A stretch of 64,000 nucleotides of DNA from Priapulus caudatus (lineage: Eukaryota > Priapulida > Priapulimorpha > Priapulimorphida > Priapulidae). The position numbers and the translations under genes are program-made. This document shows positions 35,627 to 45,107 of the stretch, one piece after another. The stretch lies in contig NW_014577409.1 in the NCBI RefSeq assembly GCF_000485595.1, positions 50,921-114,920 on the forward strand, given 5' to 3'. The notes beneath the pieces were generated by a model. That model had not been told where the DNA came from and ran no database searches. It saw only the letters and a program-made list of their open reading frames with translations. The stretch's first letter is position 1; the number at the start of each line of letters is the position of its first letter.

Positions 35627-36178
35627 TGGCCGAAGTTCTCCTCGGGAAGTTACGTCTCCCACCCAGATTCTACCAGGACTCGCAGACGAAACGAACAGCA
35701 ACAAGAGACGTACAGAACAACGCTTTTATTAACACACTACTTACTACACGGGAGAGTGGTCGCCAGTTACAGCAGCGATCCACTCTCGCCTACCAGGACT
35801 AGGCTGGGTGCTGGCGCATAACACGTCGCCACTTACTCTACCTCTGCATCTCACCGCGTTGGAGATTCACTCTGCTCTCACTGCGCGCGCGCGACGATGC
35901 TATCCTCGCTTACACAACAATTACAAACGTCCTAGCCATTCGGCCTATAATTAGCACTACAAAGTAGAGACCGGGCGGGTAACACGTCCGCCCGCTTCTA
36001 CTGTTGGTCGTCAAGAGAGCGCTCACATCACAATGTCATGCGCGCACACGTTCTCTTGCTCGCGCCCCCTATAACATTAATTCCTGCATGATCACAATGA
36101 ACGTATAACTGTAACGTTGACGATAGTACGGATGACGGAGATGACGGGCAACACACGGACAGGATCGACTTCGCCACA
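35627..36178 (-). repeat. Candidate 3' LTR (minus-strand element)
   Basis: The right edge is CTTCGCCACA, preceded on the minus strand by a polypurine tract, the expected 5' start (TGTGGCGAAG) of a 3' LTR. The left edge TGGCCGAAG is an imperfect inverted match. An AATAAA-type signal is present on the minus strand near 35725-35735. No second copy lies in the window. Confidence 0.55.
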
Positions 36179-36197
36179 CTACCCCCTCCTCAAACTT
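36179..36197 (-). other. Polypurine tract
   Basis: GAGGAGGGGGTAG directly abuts the TGTGG start of the LTR, the usual primer for plus-strand synthesis in LTR retroelements. Confidence 0.6.
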
Positions 36198-36550
36198 GTG
36201 CTACCTCCTGGGAGCACTTCTAATCTCCCGTAGTCATGGCTGGCAAAGTCGGTCATACCCGCGCGCACCCCCTCATCTCCCCGTCTGCTAGTTATTTAGA
36301 CCAAAAACGAAACCCCGCGATACAATATCTTCCCCCCAACAACAGTAACACCACTAAATCAACAATAATACGCGCGAAACATACAATGATGTCGCGCACC
36401 CGCGTCTTTCGTACCCGCGTACCTCACTGACCCGGTCACTCGACCACCGAGGATCCAATACACAAAGGCCAACTAACTAGCAACAAAGGGAGTCTCTGGC
36501 GGCATAGTGCCGCAGCCCGGTCTCAGGCCCTATCGGGGCTATAGTGGCGC
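36198..36550. other. Untranslated segment between gag-like gene and polypurine tract
   Basis: GC-rich; no motif recognised. Confidence 0.4.
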
Positions 36551-38154
36551 TTAACTGCGCCCTGCTGCCTCCTGCTGGAGGCGTCGCCGCACCTCTTCGT
36601 TGAAATATCTCGTCAACTGGAGACAGTGAGTGAGCAGCCTATCCGCTTGCGCGAGGCCGCGCAATACCTCCTCGTTGGGCATGACGGGCAGGTATTCTCT
36701 GCATGGGAGGTGCAGCGGCTCACACCACCTCGGGGCCAGGCACTCGGTCCCGAAATTGGTGCCTAGTAGTTCGCCGAGCGACCGCGGTGGCGGCGAGACC
36801 TTTGATGTCTCGCTGCTTGCCCGCACGCCTAGACTGGCGCGCTCCGCCGCTACCGCCTCCAAATCCGATCGAATGCTGTCGGCCTCTGTCTGCAGCTCCT
36901 CATCCGTCAGCCAGTCTCCAGTCTCGCAAGCGGCAGGCATGACTGCTGCGCCGAGAGATCGCCTCCCTCCCAGGGCCATGCACTCTGCCTGGGGACAACC
37001 ATCTCCAGACCAGGCTCCTCGTCTGAGCCTTGGGTGTCAGGGCAGTGAGCCCGCCTTCTTCCACTGTTGCTGCGGGAGGCCGCGAACTTGCTACAGCGGG
37101 GCCGCGAACTTGCTACTGCTTGAGGCCGCGAACTTTGCGGCTGCTGCCTTCTCGTTCCCTTCTGTCCCTCGTCCGCGGGGATCCCTCCCGGCAACCTCGG
37201 GTATAGAGGAAGTCGTCGGACCGCCGCTGAGTGCGAGCAGCCAGTTTCCCTGTCGCAGCTCGCCGCTGGGTTACCGTTGCCTTGCGGCAGCTTTTCGTTC
37301 GGCGAGGGGTCGGGTTTCGCCGCTCGAACCCCTCGGCTGGCGTCCAATCGCTGAATCCCGTCCTTCTTCCGACGCTGTCCCACCGGGGTAACCCCGGTGA
37401 TTGACCCTGCCTCGGCCGAGGCGATATCCTGCATCGCCTCCGACGTAGGCCGTGACTCGGCCTCTCGCTTTCACACATCGCGTTCGCATCCAGTTCTTCC
37501 TTCGTCCGATGGGCTCACGTCAGGTGCTGTTCAGTTGCCCCGAGGCGCCGACCGGGGGCTCCGTAGGGCATCCCCCTGGCGGCAGCGAGAGTAATTCACT
37601 CAGTCTCTTTGTGGAGTTCCTCGTGTGTGTGCCACCGAGCGGTGTCGGGTGGTGACTTCGCAGGCCATGCACCAGGCCCACTCGTAAGGCTCCACTTCCC
37701 CACTGGTCACCACGCGACTGTGGAATTGGCCGCTCGACGGGCCATGGCCAGCAACCAACTCAGAGCGGGTGGGGGTACACCTCCCATCGTCGGGATCCCA
37801 CTGGGGTTCGCCTTCTTTCTCCGCCGACTCCTCCGCCGCCTGCTTGAGTGTCTCCTTCTCCACCGTCGGGACTTGGGAATACTTCGGGCATCCCTGACGT
37901 CGGGGCTCCCCCACAGCCATGGGGTGGTCCCGAGCTCGGTTGCCCCCGAAGCTGGCTGCAGTGGTAGCTTGCACTTGAGCGCCTCCGTCGGCATCTCGGA
38001 CCCCTTGCCGTTCCAGAGAGGCCGCCAACAACTTGGCGATTCTGCCGCGTTCCTCTCGCGTCTCAGCCTCCATGGCCGCTAGCCTATGCTTCGCCTGTTC
38101 GAGGTGTTTCGGCGAACACGCCTCCTCCTCGGCTGCATACTGCTCCTCAGCCAT
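36551..38154 (-). pseudogene. Gag-like gene of an LTR element, frameshifted
   Basis: The likely start is the ATG at 38154 (MAEEQYAAEEEACSPKHLEQ), about 100 bp below a TATA box. The first part (to 37600) is a Glu/Ala-rich coiled coil, the middle (37434-36907) is basic and Pro/Arg-rich, and the last part (36979-36551) has TDEELQTEADSIRSDLEAVA and ends in a Leu/Arg helix before the stop. The parts lie in different frames that overlap near 37550 and 36950. No protease or RT follows, so this is a gag-only or pol-deleted element. A + strand 253-codon frame at 36630-37391 is its GC-rich shadow. Gag assignment rests on position and composition, not on a domain hit. Confidence 0.45.
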
Positions 38155-38252
38155 CTTTCCAATTGTCTCGTCAACTATAATACGGTTCTTCCGTAACACG
38201 TGCAGACACCACGGTGTATGGGTGAGAGTGCCTCACTCATCCCTGCTTTCGG

Positions 38253-38261
38253 GTTTATACA
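38253..38261 (-). promoter_or_regulatory. TATA box of the gag-like transcription unit
   Basis: GTATAAACC on the minus strand, about 100 bp upstream of the ATG at 38154. Inverted CCAAT-like boxes lie at about 38290-38330. Confidence 0.5.
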
Positions 38262-38697
38262 CCTCTCTACCCCGTCAGCAGATTCCTAATAACCAATCAC
38301 ATAGCTCATGCTTTCGCCTCGCCCAATCAGCTGACCGCATCGATATATTCTTTGCTCTGCCACTGGGTTACGTCATCACGCCTCCCTTCGGGCCGGGCAT
38401 CCCCGACCAATTCTTCGGGTTCCCCCGAAGTTACCTTGCCATACTTGTTGCGGGATTTCGCGCAATCCATCCGCGCGGCTGCTCCCACTTAATCCGAGTA
38501 GGTAACGAGCGAGGCCTTCTCTACATACTATTACTAACACGGATAATACGTGTTTACAATTCTGCTCGTGACATCGCGCCTACGCATCTTGCACGATCCC
38601 GAGCTACTTTCGCTCCAGTGCACGACGTTATGACCGCGCACCGGCAAGCAATGTGTTCGCACATCTCGCGTTTAGTTAATTACTATGTACACAGATT

Positions 38698-39018
38698 CTA
38701 CCTGATTTTGATTGGCTCGCGATCGATGATCTTCGAATTCTCCCAATCGATGGTGTGATTGTCTTTTGCTACATGGTCAGTGATCGCGGATTTGGTGATT
38801 TCGGTAGCCAACTGTTTTCGTTGGGCCCTTGTGAATGATTTGGGTGCTACGGTGTCTACGTCCTTTTTGTGTTCTTTTAGACGGGTTTTAAATTTTCGGC
38901 CGGTTTCTCCAATGTAAATTTTTTCACACATTGCACACGGTATCTTGTAGACACAGTCCGTAATGTTGTGCATATCTGTTCTGTCCTTAGGATGTACCAA
39001 AAGCCGTTTTAGAGTCAA
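38698..39018 (-). pseudogene. Penelope-like element GIY-YIG endonuclease end
   Basis: LLVHPKD, then YKIPCAMCEKIYIGETGRKF and TRLKEHKKDV form the classic Penelope C-terminal module: a CxxC pair directly before the GIY-YIG-type YIGETGR. The closing DHVAKDNHTIDWENSKI block is also typical. It introduces nicks that prime PLE integration. The frame stops within 6 codons of the window-side LTR junction; upstream bases 39045-39020 still encode PLE (ASTVRPF) but one base out of frame. The matching RT part is at 46455-47018, same strand, so this is the distal end of a PLE split by an insertion. Confidence 0.85.
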
Positions 39019-39045
39019 ACGGTCTCACTGTTGAAGCCACACCTG

Positions 39046-39465
39046 TGTAGAGTCGAGATGTACGCTTGTAGATAGTAGACGCAACGATGGTGTAAACGGT
39101 AAAACAACTGATAGGTTTATTCCAAGCACGGATGGTGACAGTGTACACGTGTCAACTCGTAGACGAGGTCTCTCTTGAAACTCTCTCAAACTCTCCCTTT
39201 TATCTCTCTCTCTCGACCCCGCCACCGCGTTCGAGGCCGTCGAACCCTGTCCGTGCCGTCACCGCCTGTCATTATGGTTCTCCCTTAATGACATCTGACG
39301 GCACGTACGGGGTGGCCTCTGTTTATTGACCTTCTCGCGACAATGCTGATTTATTTATGACCCATAGGCATGTGGTTGTGGTCAGCAGAGTCGGCCCTCG
39401 CCTCTTTCGTTAATCACCTGGGCGGTGTGTGAAATATCCGTTTCTAGTTCTCTCACGGTGCTACA
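39046..39465 (-). repeat. 3' LTR of the env-bearing element
   Basis: 420 bp with inverted ends TGTAG/CTACA. Its left 170 bp reappear at 44113-44282. On the minus strand it carries a TATA-like GATAAAAG and an AATAAA (GGAATAAACC) in the expected order. It abuts PLE coding sequence on the left. Confidence 0.8.
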
Positions 39466-40250
39466 TTTCACCCTGCCCTAAAAAGAAGACGATTTTTATC
39501 GGCTTCAAACCAGTCTCCTGACTGGAGAAACTGATTAAAAAAAATTTTACCGAAAAATTGCAACCGTTTAAATGTATAAGCTTCCCCTAACGTTCCTTGT
39601 AACCGCCACCGCGTAACATGTCAATTAATACCATACAATTCATTTCAATACAATTCAATACAGTTCCACTCGATTAGACTCAATGATAATATAATACCAA
39701 ATACAATTTTAGCTAAATTCAATGAAATGACAATGTAATCCAAACCCCCGTATATAATATCATTTCGTAATACTCGCGTCGTCCCGTGACCAATCGCGTG
39801 ATATACTGTGCATGATAATATCAAAATTTACGATTATATCGTCCGTCAACCCGTCACCAATCGCGTATCGCGTAATATATACTGCCCCACGGTTAAAAAA
39901 AATGGCCTATACTACTAATAGACACGTACAACCGTTATAATTCGCGTGCGAAGTTATTATAGATTCTGGTTATAATGTTATTTTAACTGCGTGGAGCAAA
40001 ACTCACAATGCGTATAGACAAGTGAAAATTCGCACAAAGGTTATAAATTTTATGTAGAAATTCTATCGACGTGAGAACCACATGCGAGAGAAAAAAAGAA
40101 TTGATAGTGAGAGGATTTTTAGAAAACAGTTTACATGAAATACATTTTATATTGTAATTTTAAAAATGGGAAAATACCTGTTTGTTCATTTCGTTATTCC
40201 TGCCATAACCCGTTAGCCTGCTGGGAAAAGGGAGAAGGGACAGTTTGCCC
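39466..40250. other. LTR-element 3' region, AT-rich, no gene
   Basis: Begins with the polypurine stretch AGGGCAGGGTGAAA (minus strand) next to the LTR. The remainder is AT-rich with no recognisable coding. Confidence 0.5.
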
Positions 40251-40600
40251 TTACCTACTTGCTAACCCCGCCCAATGGCGAAGCCATGCAAACCATCGAC
40301 CACTAAACCAACTTAGCAGCCATCCAAGTAGGCCCCCTGCGACCCGCTGTCGGTTGCGTCCGACCGCGGCGTCGAAGGGGTCCCCATGGGGTGGCGACCG
40401 TGGGGTCGGTTGTGGTAGTGGTGGCAACTCCGTCAGACTATACCGGGACATCTGTTGGTGCAAAGCCTCGAGACGCCGTATGTCTTCTGGGTCGTTGTAT
40501 TCACCGTTTGGATCGTATGCCCTGAGGCGGGTATAGTAGGTCTCCATCAGAGACTCCCCCCGTGTATCCGAAAATGGGTCAAATCCCCCAGGCATGCATT
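40251..40600 (-). CDS. Unrecognised ORF running into the gap
   Basis: Continuous from the gap side to a stop at 40251. Contains NDPEDIRRLEALHQQMSRYS, a Pro-rich stretch, and a Trp/Leu-rich C-terminus (LLGWLLSWFSG). It could be the tail of an element protein. Similar Leu/Arg-rich C-termini precede the LTRs at 36551 and 55517. Confidence 0.3.
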
Positions 40601-40609
40601 GCAATGCAT

Positions 40610-40619
40610 NNNNNNNNNN
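40610..40619. other. Assembly gap (10 N)
   Basis: Ten N inside the LTR element; both order and orientation of the right flank are uncertain. Confidence 0.99.
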
Positions 40620-40654
40620 AAAATATCCCACAGGCCAGGTAGCATCGCCGAACG

Positions 40655-40770
40655 GTAAATGCTAATCTCCGCGCCAGCTCGCCCATTTAAAATTGTTATA
40701 TCATGTCAGGCACATTTACGGCGCAAATTAAAGTCACAGAACTAACCATAGAGAGACAAAGCTCATTCAA
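40655..40770 (+). repeat. Inverted fragment of the env gene
   Basis: On the + strand this reads ITVTELTIERQ-like env codons (KVTELTIERQ) and is the reverse complement of about 42465-42585, with scattered differences. It lies 35 bp from the gap. Confidence 0.8.
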
Positions 40771-41072
40771 TTACGATCACTCCCAGACAACCCCCCCCCA
40801 CGCTACGCGACAATAACCCCACCTCCACCCCCAACCCCACGCCCCACCAGTACGTAATCGGCCCCAACGAAAACCAGCGCCCGCTTCTTCGACCCATCCG
40901 CACCTCTTCACGCCACTCCGTCAGGACGATATGTAAATCGCTTCCACTGTGCGTAACAATGGACGGCGATAGTCGACCGGCGCTCCACGACGCCTGACCC
41001 GAGGGGACAGTTAACGACGCCACCATCGACAGCCGGCATAACAAAACAATTACGTGTTCCAGTTTAACCAAC

Positions 41073-41710
41073 GTGGCTGAGTATTCCAGAGGCAACGACA
41101 ACGACAAAAACAAGCAACAACAACAAAACAACAACAACAACACAACAACAACAACAACAACAAACACCAATGGCGCCCAGGTACGCGGACACAACAACAA
41201 CAACATGGGAAGCCTGTACGGCCTTCTCGCCGAACAGGCAGCACCGCGACAGCCGTGGACGAGCGCCAATGGCGACAGTCCACGTGTACGCGATTAAACG
41301 CCGCAGCGAAAACCGGCTGGGCCGTGCAGGCCCCAACTGACGCAGCACGGCACATCGAGGAGAAGCAGAGGAGGAGGCTCGTGCAAGCCTACCTCCGCAA
41401 ACTGAGGGAGGAGAAGCTGCAGAGAGGAAGAGGGAGGCGACGGCCAACGAGTGGAGGAGTGAGAGGAGGCACAAAGGGGGAGCCGGCACGCGCTACGTCC
41501 CGGCTAGCAAGACGCACGGAAAATGGCAGGGTGGGAGGACTGGGTTGGAGATCCCTCCCCGAATACTCCCACGATAGCGGCCGGACTCGTGGCTGCAGCC
41601 TTCACTTGCCGGACGGAGGAGGAGCAGGGACGCGCGCAGCTCGTGGCTACGACGAGAGGCCGGCACGCAGGGAACCCCGCCGACTACCCCGGCCGACGTC
41701 CCCCTGCTAG
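41073..41710 (+). other. AAC-repeat and charged + strand ORFs, uncertain
   Basis: 41090-41210 is an imperfect (AAC)n repeat giving Asn/Thr runs. The following frame to 41710 is Arg/Glu-rich, without a recognisable domain. Minus-strand frames over the same bases are Cys/Val runs. Probably non-coding or a decayed gag-like segment. Confidence 0.3.
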
Positions 41711-41952
41711 AACTCATCATTGGACCAGGAAGGAGTACAGCGGTCGCTAGACAATACACATAGAGTTGTTTGGTTGGTCGCGGGAGGCAGTTAAACAGCC
41801 TGACCCTGGCGCAGTACATCCAACATAAAGTTGGCCTGGTTTTTTTTATACCAAGATAATGCGGTGGGGCCAGCCTCGTATCTATCGCGCGTGCCAGAAA
41901 TTTCGGCGAACCTGCCACACCGCCCCAGTCTGACAGGGGTTTTAAAATTTTT

Positions 41953-43998
41953 TTAAGGTGGGCGATCCGCACTCCAGCACCAGGTGCTCGAATTGAACGA
42001 CGCCTGTTGGGATAGGCGAACAGGCAGGACCGAATTACGATGCGTACATGCCTGGGGGGAAACTAGCGCGATTCCCGCCGTAATTATTATCCCTGCCAGA
42101 ATCCCGTATACTGCCGAGTGGTGCGTGTTGACATGATAATCTGCCGTGTCCCAGTGATCGTACGCAGTTCCCTGTGACGCGATTTGCTTCCCTCGTTCGA
42201 CTGCTGCTACTAGGTCAGTAAAAGAGACATCTAGATCTGCGTCTGCATACAGCTGTGGGGGGACCACTGCCGTCGGGATGAGTGCTGTGGAATTTGTGAC
42301 TACGCCCTTGTGTACTTCGTACAGCTGTTTCCAAATTTGCGGGATCTGTCTAATGATATCGGGTAGGGCTTGTGCTGGAGCGCCGCCGGACACGTTGGTC
42401 TCGTGAAAAAAATATGGTGGGAGCGTGAAAGCTGCCGCATCCGCCTTACAGCCCGACCGTAATTGAATGAGCTTTTGTCTCTCTATGGTTAGTTCTGTGA
42501 CTTTGATTTGCGCCGTAGAATGTGCCTGACATGATATAACAATTTTAAATGGCGCTGGCGCGGAGATTAGCCATTTACCGTTCGCTATGTACCTGGCCTG
42601 TGGGTTGGGTTTCTGATAGAAAACAACACGCTTGTGACACAATGTTTGAATTTGATTAACGTCGTTCTGATACAAAGCGATTGCGCATGAATTTATTGCT
42701 GTTGCCGGAAAGATAGGAGAGTATACGTCGCAGATTACGCGGTGTTGTCGTAAGCATGATTGTAGCCTGAGTGCGTCTGGATATATGTATACTGATCGGT
42801 CTAGACTAACCCCGATGTACCTATTGTCCGTCTCGTAATATGCGGCTGTCCGGCTGGTGGGACCCGTTTTTGTACTTGTACTATTAGGTAGAAACACCGG
42901 TGGTGTTTTAATCTCGTAAATGCGAAAATCCATATCTCGGTAAGACAGCGATATGAAGGCCAGTACGTGCAATGCGTCCGGTGTCGGTACCACGACAGCT
43001 GTGATCATGTCATAATACCGTAATAACTGAGTGCTGTATGGATATGGGAGCGTAACTGTATCCGGGAGGGATTCCTGAATGGCGGCTAGGATTTTACTAA
43101 GCTGTGTTGGGGGGACAAGTGTGGGGGGTAAACGACCCGTGAGTAGTATGTTGACGTATCGTTGTATAGCATCGATCTGCTCTCTAGCATGAACAAAGGC
43201 GAGTTGTAAACCAGTTAGTGCTACCTGTAAACGTGAGATCATCATTGACTCGTGAGCTGCCGCTGTTCTCCATTCATAAACCTGTCTTGTGACTGTTTCT
43301 ACGGCTGTTGCGACTTTCTTCGTCTCCCGTATGACGTCTTTCAAAATTTGGGTGTTCATTTGCGTATGGATTTTAGTATAGTTAATAACGGTGAGTGCTT
43401 GGTCGATGATGTGGTGGGTTTGTGTCTGGGATATTCGCATGGCCGCTATGTTTTGTTGTAGTTGTTGGACGTCGTCGTCCGTCGCCGTGCCGAATAAAAA
43501 TTTGCTAAGCTTGCCTATGCCGGAAAAGATTGAGCGCGTTCTACGTGTGTGGTGAAGTGCGTGTAAATTATCCATCTTTCGTTCGAGCGCATTCATGCGT
43601 CCCGTAAACCATCCTAACTGTACTTGAAACATTCTATAAGCGCTATCTGCTATCTGCACTGAAGCCCGTTTCGCCTGTACATCCGCGTAGTCTAATATGT
43701 CGCGTTGGTCGGGGAATGGGAGTCGGTCGTGTAGATTCACCCGTCTGTTGCCTTTGTCGATGTCACCTCCCGGCAGTTTTATCTCTGTCAACAGTAGTAA
43801 TTGTCTTCTTAACGTGTCCATGTAGTCATCCATCGCTGATAGGTTTAAACTTAAACTTATAGCCCAAGTTGATTGAGTTATTGCAATTCGGCCCCTCTGC
43901 ACGAATAAAACCCCAGCCTCCTGTTGACGTATCTCGTTTTCTGTTTCTCCCGTCACGAGTAGTGGGAGCACCATTATCAACCAGGTGTGGGGCGTCAT
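41953..43998 (-). CDS. env: Envelope-like class I fusion protein (env) of a Ty3 retroelement
   Basis: Open throughout; the frame extends to 44076, but Met at 43998 begins a good signal peptide (TWLIMVLPLLVTG), so I take that as start (about 681 aa). A furin-type RRTR site (aa 178-181 of the long frame) is followed by a Gly/Ile/Phe-rich segment like a fusion peptide and then a long Gln/Leu heptad region, the layout of errantivirus/baculovirus-F-type proteins. Paired Cys and NST/NVS glycosylation sites lie in the C-terminal half. A hydrophobic segment (ILAGIIITAGIALV) near the end serves as membrane anchor with a short tail. In such viruses it mediates membrane fusion. An LTR end and PBS lie directly upstream, with no gag or pol between. 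Described only as an endogenous copy. Confidence 0.8.
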   Translation of the reverse strand: MTPHTWLIMVLPLLVTGETENEIRQQEAGVLFVQRGRIAITQSTWAISLSLNLSAMDDYMDTLRRQLLLLTEIKLPGGDIDKGNRRVNLHDRLPFPDQRDILDYADVQAKRASVQIADSAYRMFQVQLGWFTGRMNALERKMDNLHALHHTRRTRSIFSGIGKLSKFLFGTATDDDVQQLQQNIAAMRISQTQTHHIIDQALTVINYTKIHTQMNTQILKDVIRETKKVATAVETVTRQVYEWRTAAAHESMMISRLQVALTGLQLAFVHAREQIDAIQRYVNILLTGRLPPTLVPPTQLSKILAAIQESLPDTVTLPYPYSTQLLRYYDMITAVVVPTPDALHVLAFISLSYRDMDFRIYEIKTPPVFLPNSTSTKTGPTSRTAAYYETDNRYIGVSLDRSVYIYPDALRLQSCLRQHRVICDVYSPIFPATAINSCAIALYQNDVNQIQTLCHKRVVFYQKPNPQARYIANGKWLISAPAPFKIVISCQAHSTAQIKVTELTIERQKLIQLRSGCKADAAAFTLPPYFFHETNVSGGAPAQALPDIIRQIPQIWKQLYEVHKGVVTNSTALIPTAVVPPQLYADADLDVSFTDLVAAVERGKQIASQGTAYDHWDTADYHVNTHHSAVYGILAGIIITAGIALVSPQACTHRNSVLPVRLSQQASFNSSTWCWSADRPP

Positions 43999-44093
43999 TC
44001 CGACAAGTGAGTGCTGACAGTGAAGTTCTATGGCCACGTCGATCGTAGTAGTGGAGCACTTTGCGTCGTGTCGCAAAGGGTGACGAAGGTTCT

Positions 44094-44111
44094 ATGGTCA
44101 AACGGTGCCAA
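44094..44111 (-). other. Primer binding site
   Basis: TGGCACCGTTTGACC begins two bases after the LTR end (CTCTACA) on the minus strand, the normal distance for a tRNA primer site. The specific tRNA was not identified. Confidence 0.6.
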
Positions 44112-44112
44112 A

Positions 44113-44282
44113 TGTAGAGTCGAGATGTACGCTTGTAGATAGTAGACGCAACGATGGTGTAAACGGTAAAACAACTGATAGGTTTATTCCAAGCACGGAT
44201 GGTGACAGTGTACACGTGTCAACTCGTAGACGAGGTCTCTCTTGAAACTCTCTCAAACTCTCCCTTTTATCTCTCTCTCTCT
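44113..44282 (-). repeat. Truncated 5' LTR copy
   Basis: Near-identical to 39046-39215. It ends at a (GA)n run where an unrelated coiled-coil ORF is joined, so the upstream (U3) part is missing. Confidence 0.85.
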
Positions 44283-44284
44283 TG

Positions 44285-45070
44285 TTCGAGTATCGCTTCC
44301 TCATGATATAGTAGTTTTTGGTTGACTTCTACTACGGTCTTCGATAGCTTACTCATGTCCTTGGAACACGAGTGCATCAACGCTGAGTGGGAGGTCGCTT
44401 CCTCAAGTTTCCTGTCGGTGGACTTTTTTATTTCTCCCAGCAATTCTAGGATTGCCGTTTTGTCCTTATCAGAGTCCTCAACCCGGTCTTTTCTGGATTC
44501 CAGGAGACCTTGCTGAAAGCCCATCAGAAGAAGTTCAGCCGTCTTCGCATTGGGAGGCCCCTCGTCGTGGGAGTTCTTGTGCAGCATTCGTTTCATCGTC
44601 TCCTTCCAGCTGTCCCACTTCCCCAGGCCCTTTGTCCAGCTCAGCTCCAGGTGTTCTAATGCCTCGCAGACCTGTGTTTCCTTTAGATTTTCCTTTTCTT
44701 CGTCATTGAGTTGCAGCTCAGGAGTCTGGTTATTCTTGTCAATACCATATTTGTCGGTGTCTCTTTTGTCTTCGTGTCCATTTAGGTTGGTCCTTTTGAT
44801 TGGTTTTTTCCTTTTGAGATCCTTGATATGAGTGCTGTCTTCTATCTGGGAGGAAGAGCCGTTTTGATTGATTACCGCGCCTAGTCCCATCAGATCTACT
44901 GCTAGTGTTGATTTCCTTTGTTCCCCCTGGTTTGTCTCTGTTTCAGCTGGCCCTCCCCTGCCGTACAATGCGGAGTGATGGGTGGTTGCACTCTTTGTCA
45001 GGTGACTCAGTTGGGTTTCTCTTATGGAGAGAGATGCTTCGTTGGTTTCCATTGTGGGCTCCATTGTGGG
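44285..45070 (-). CDS. Unrecognised coiled-coil ORF
   Basis: The frame opens at 45154 inside RT sequence; a more natural start is the Met near 45064 (MEPTMETNEASLS). Polar and acidic, about 260 aa, with Lys/Glu helices in the second half (KSTDRKLEEATSHSALMH, LSKTVVEVNQKLLYHEE). It ends in a GA microsatellite that merges with the LTR. It interrupts a Ty3 RT on one side and touches a truncated LTR on the other. Could be a PLE N-terminal region, a retroelement accessory gene or viral phosphoprotein-like; no domain supports any one. Confidence 0.4.
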
Positions 45071-45107
45071 TTGGGTGTGATAGATTCTTGTTCTGCAGTT
45101 GAGATTT

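Noticed and set aside
36630..38758. Long + strand frames (253 and 241 codons)
   Set aside because: They are antisense shadows of the GC-rich gag-like gene and its promoter; composition follows the minus-strand codons and no domain is recognisable.
41050..41489. Cys/Val/Leu-rich minus-strand frames as membrane proteins
   Set aside because: They are the reverse reading of an (AAC)n repeat.
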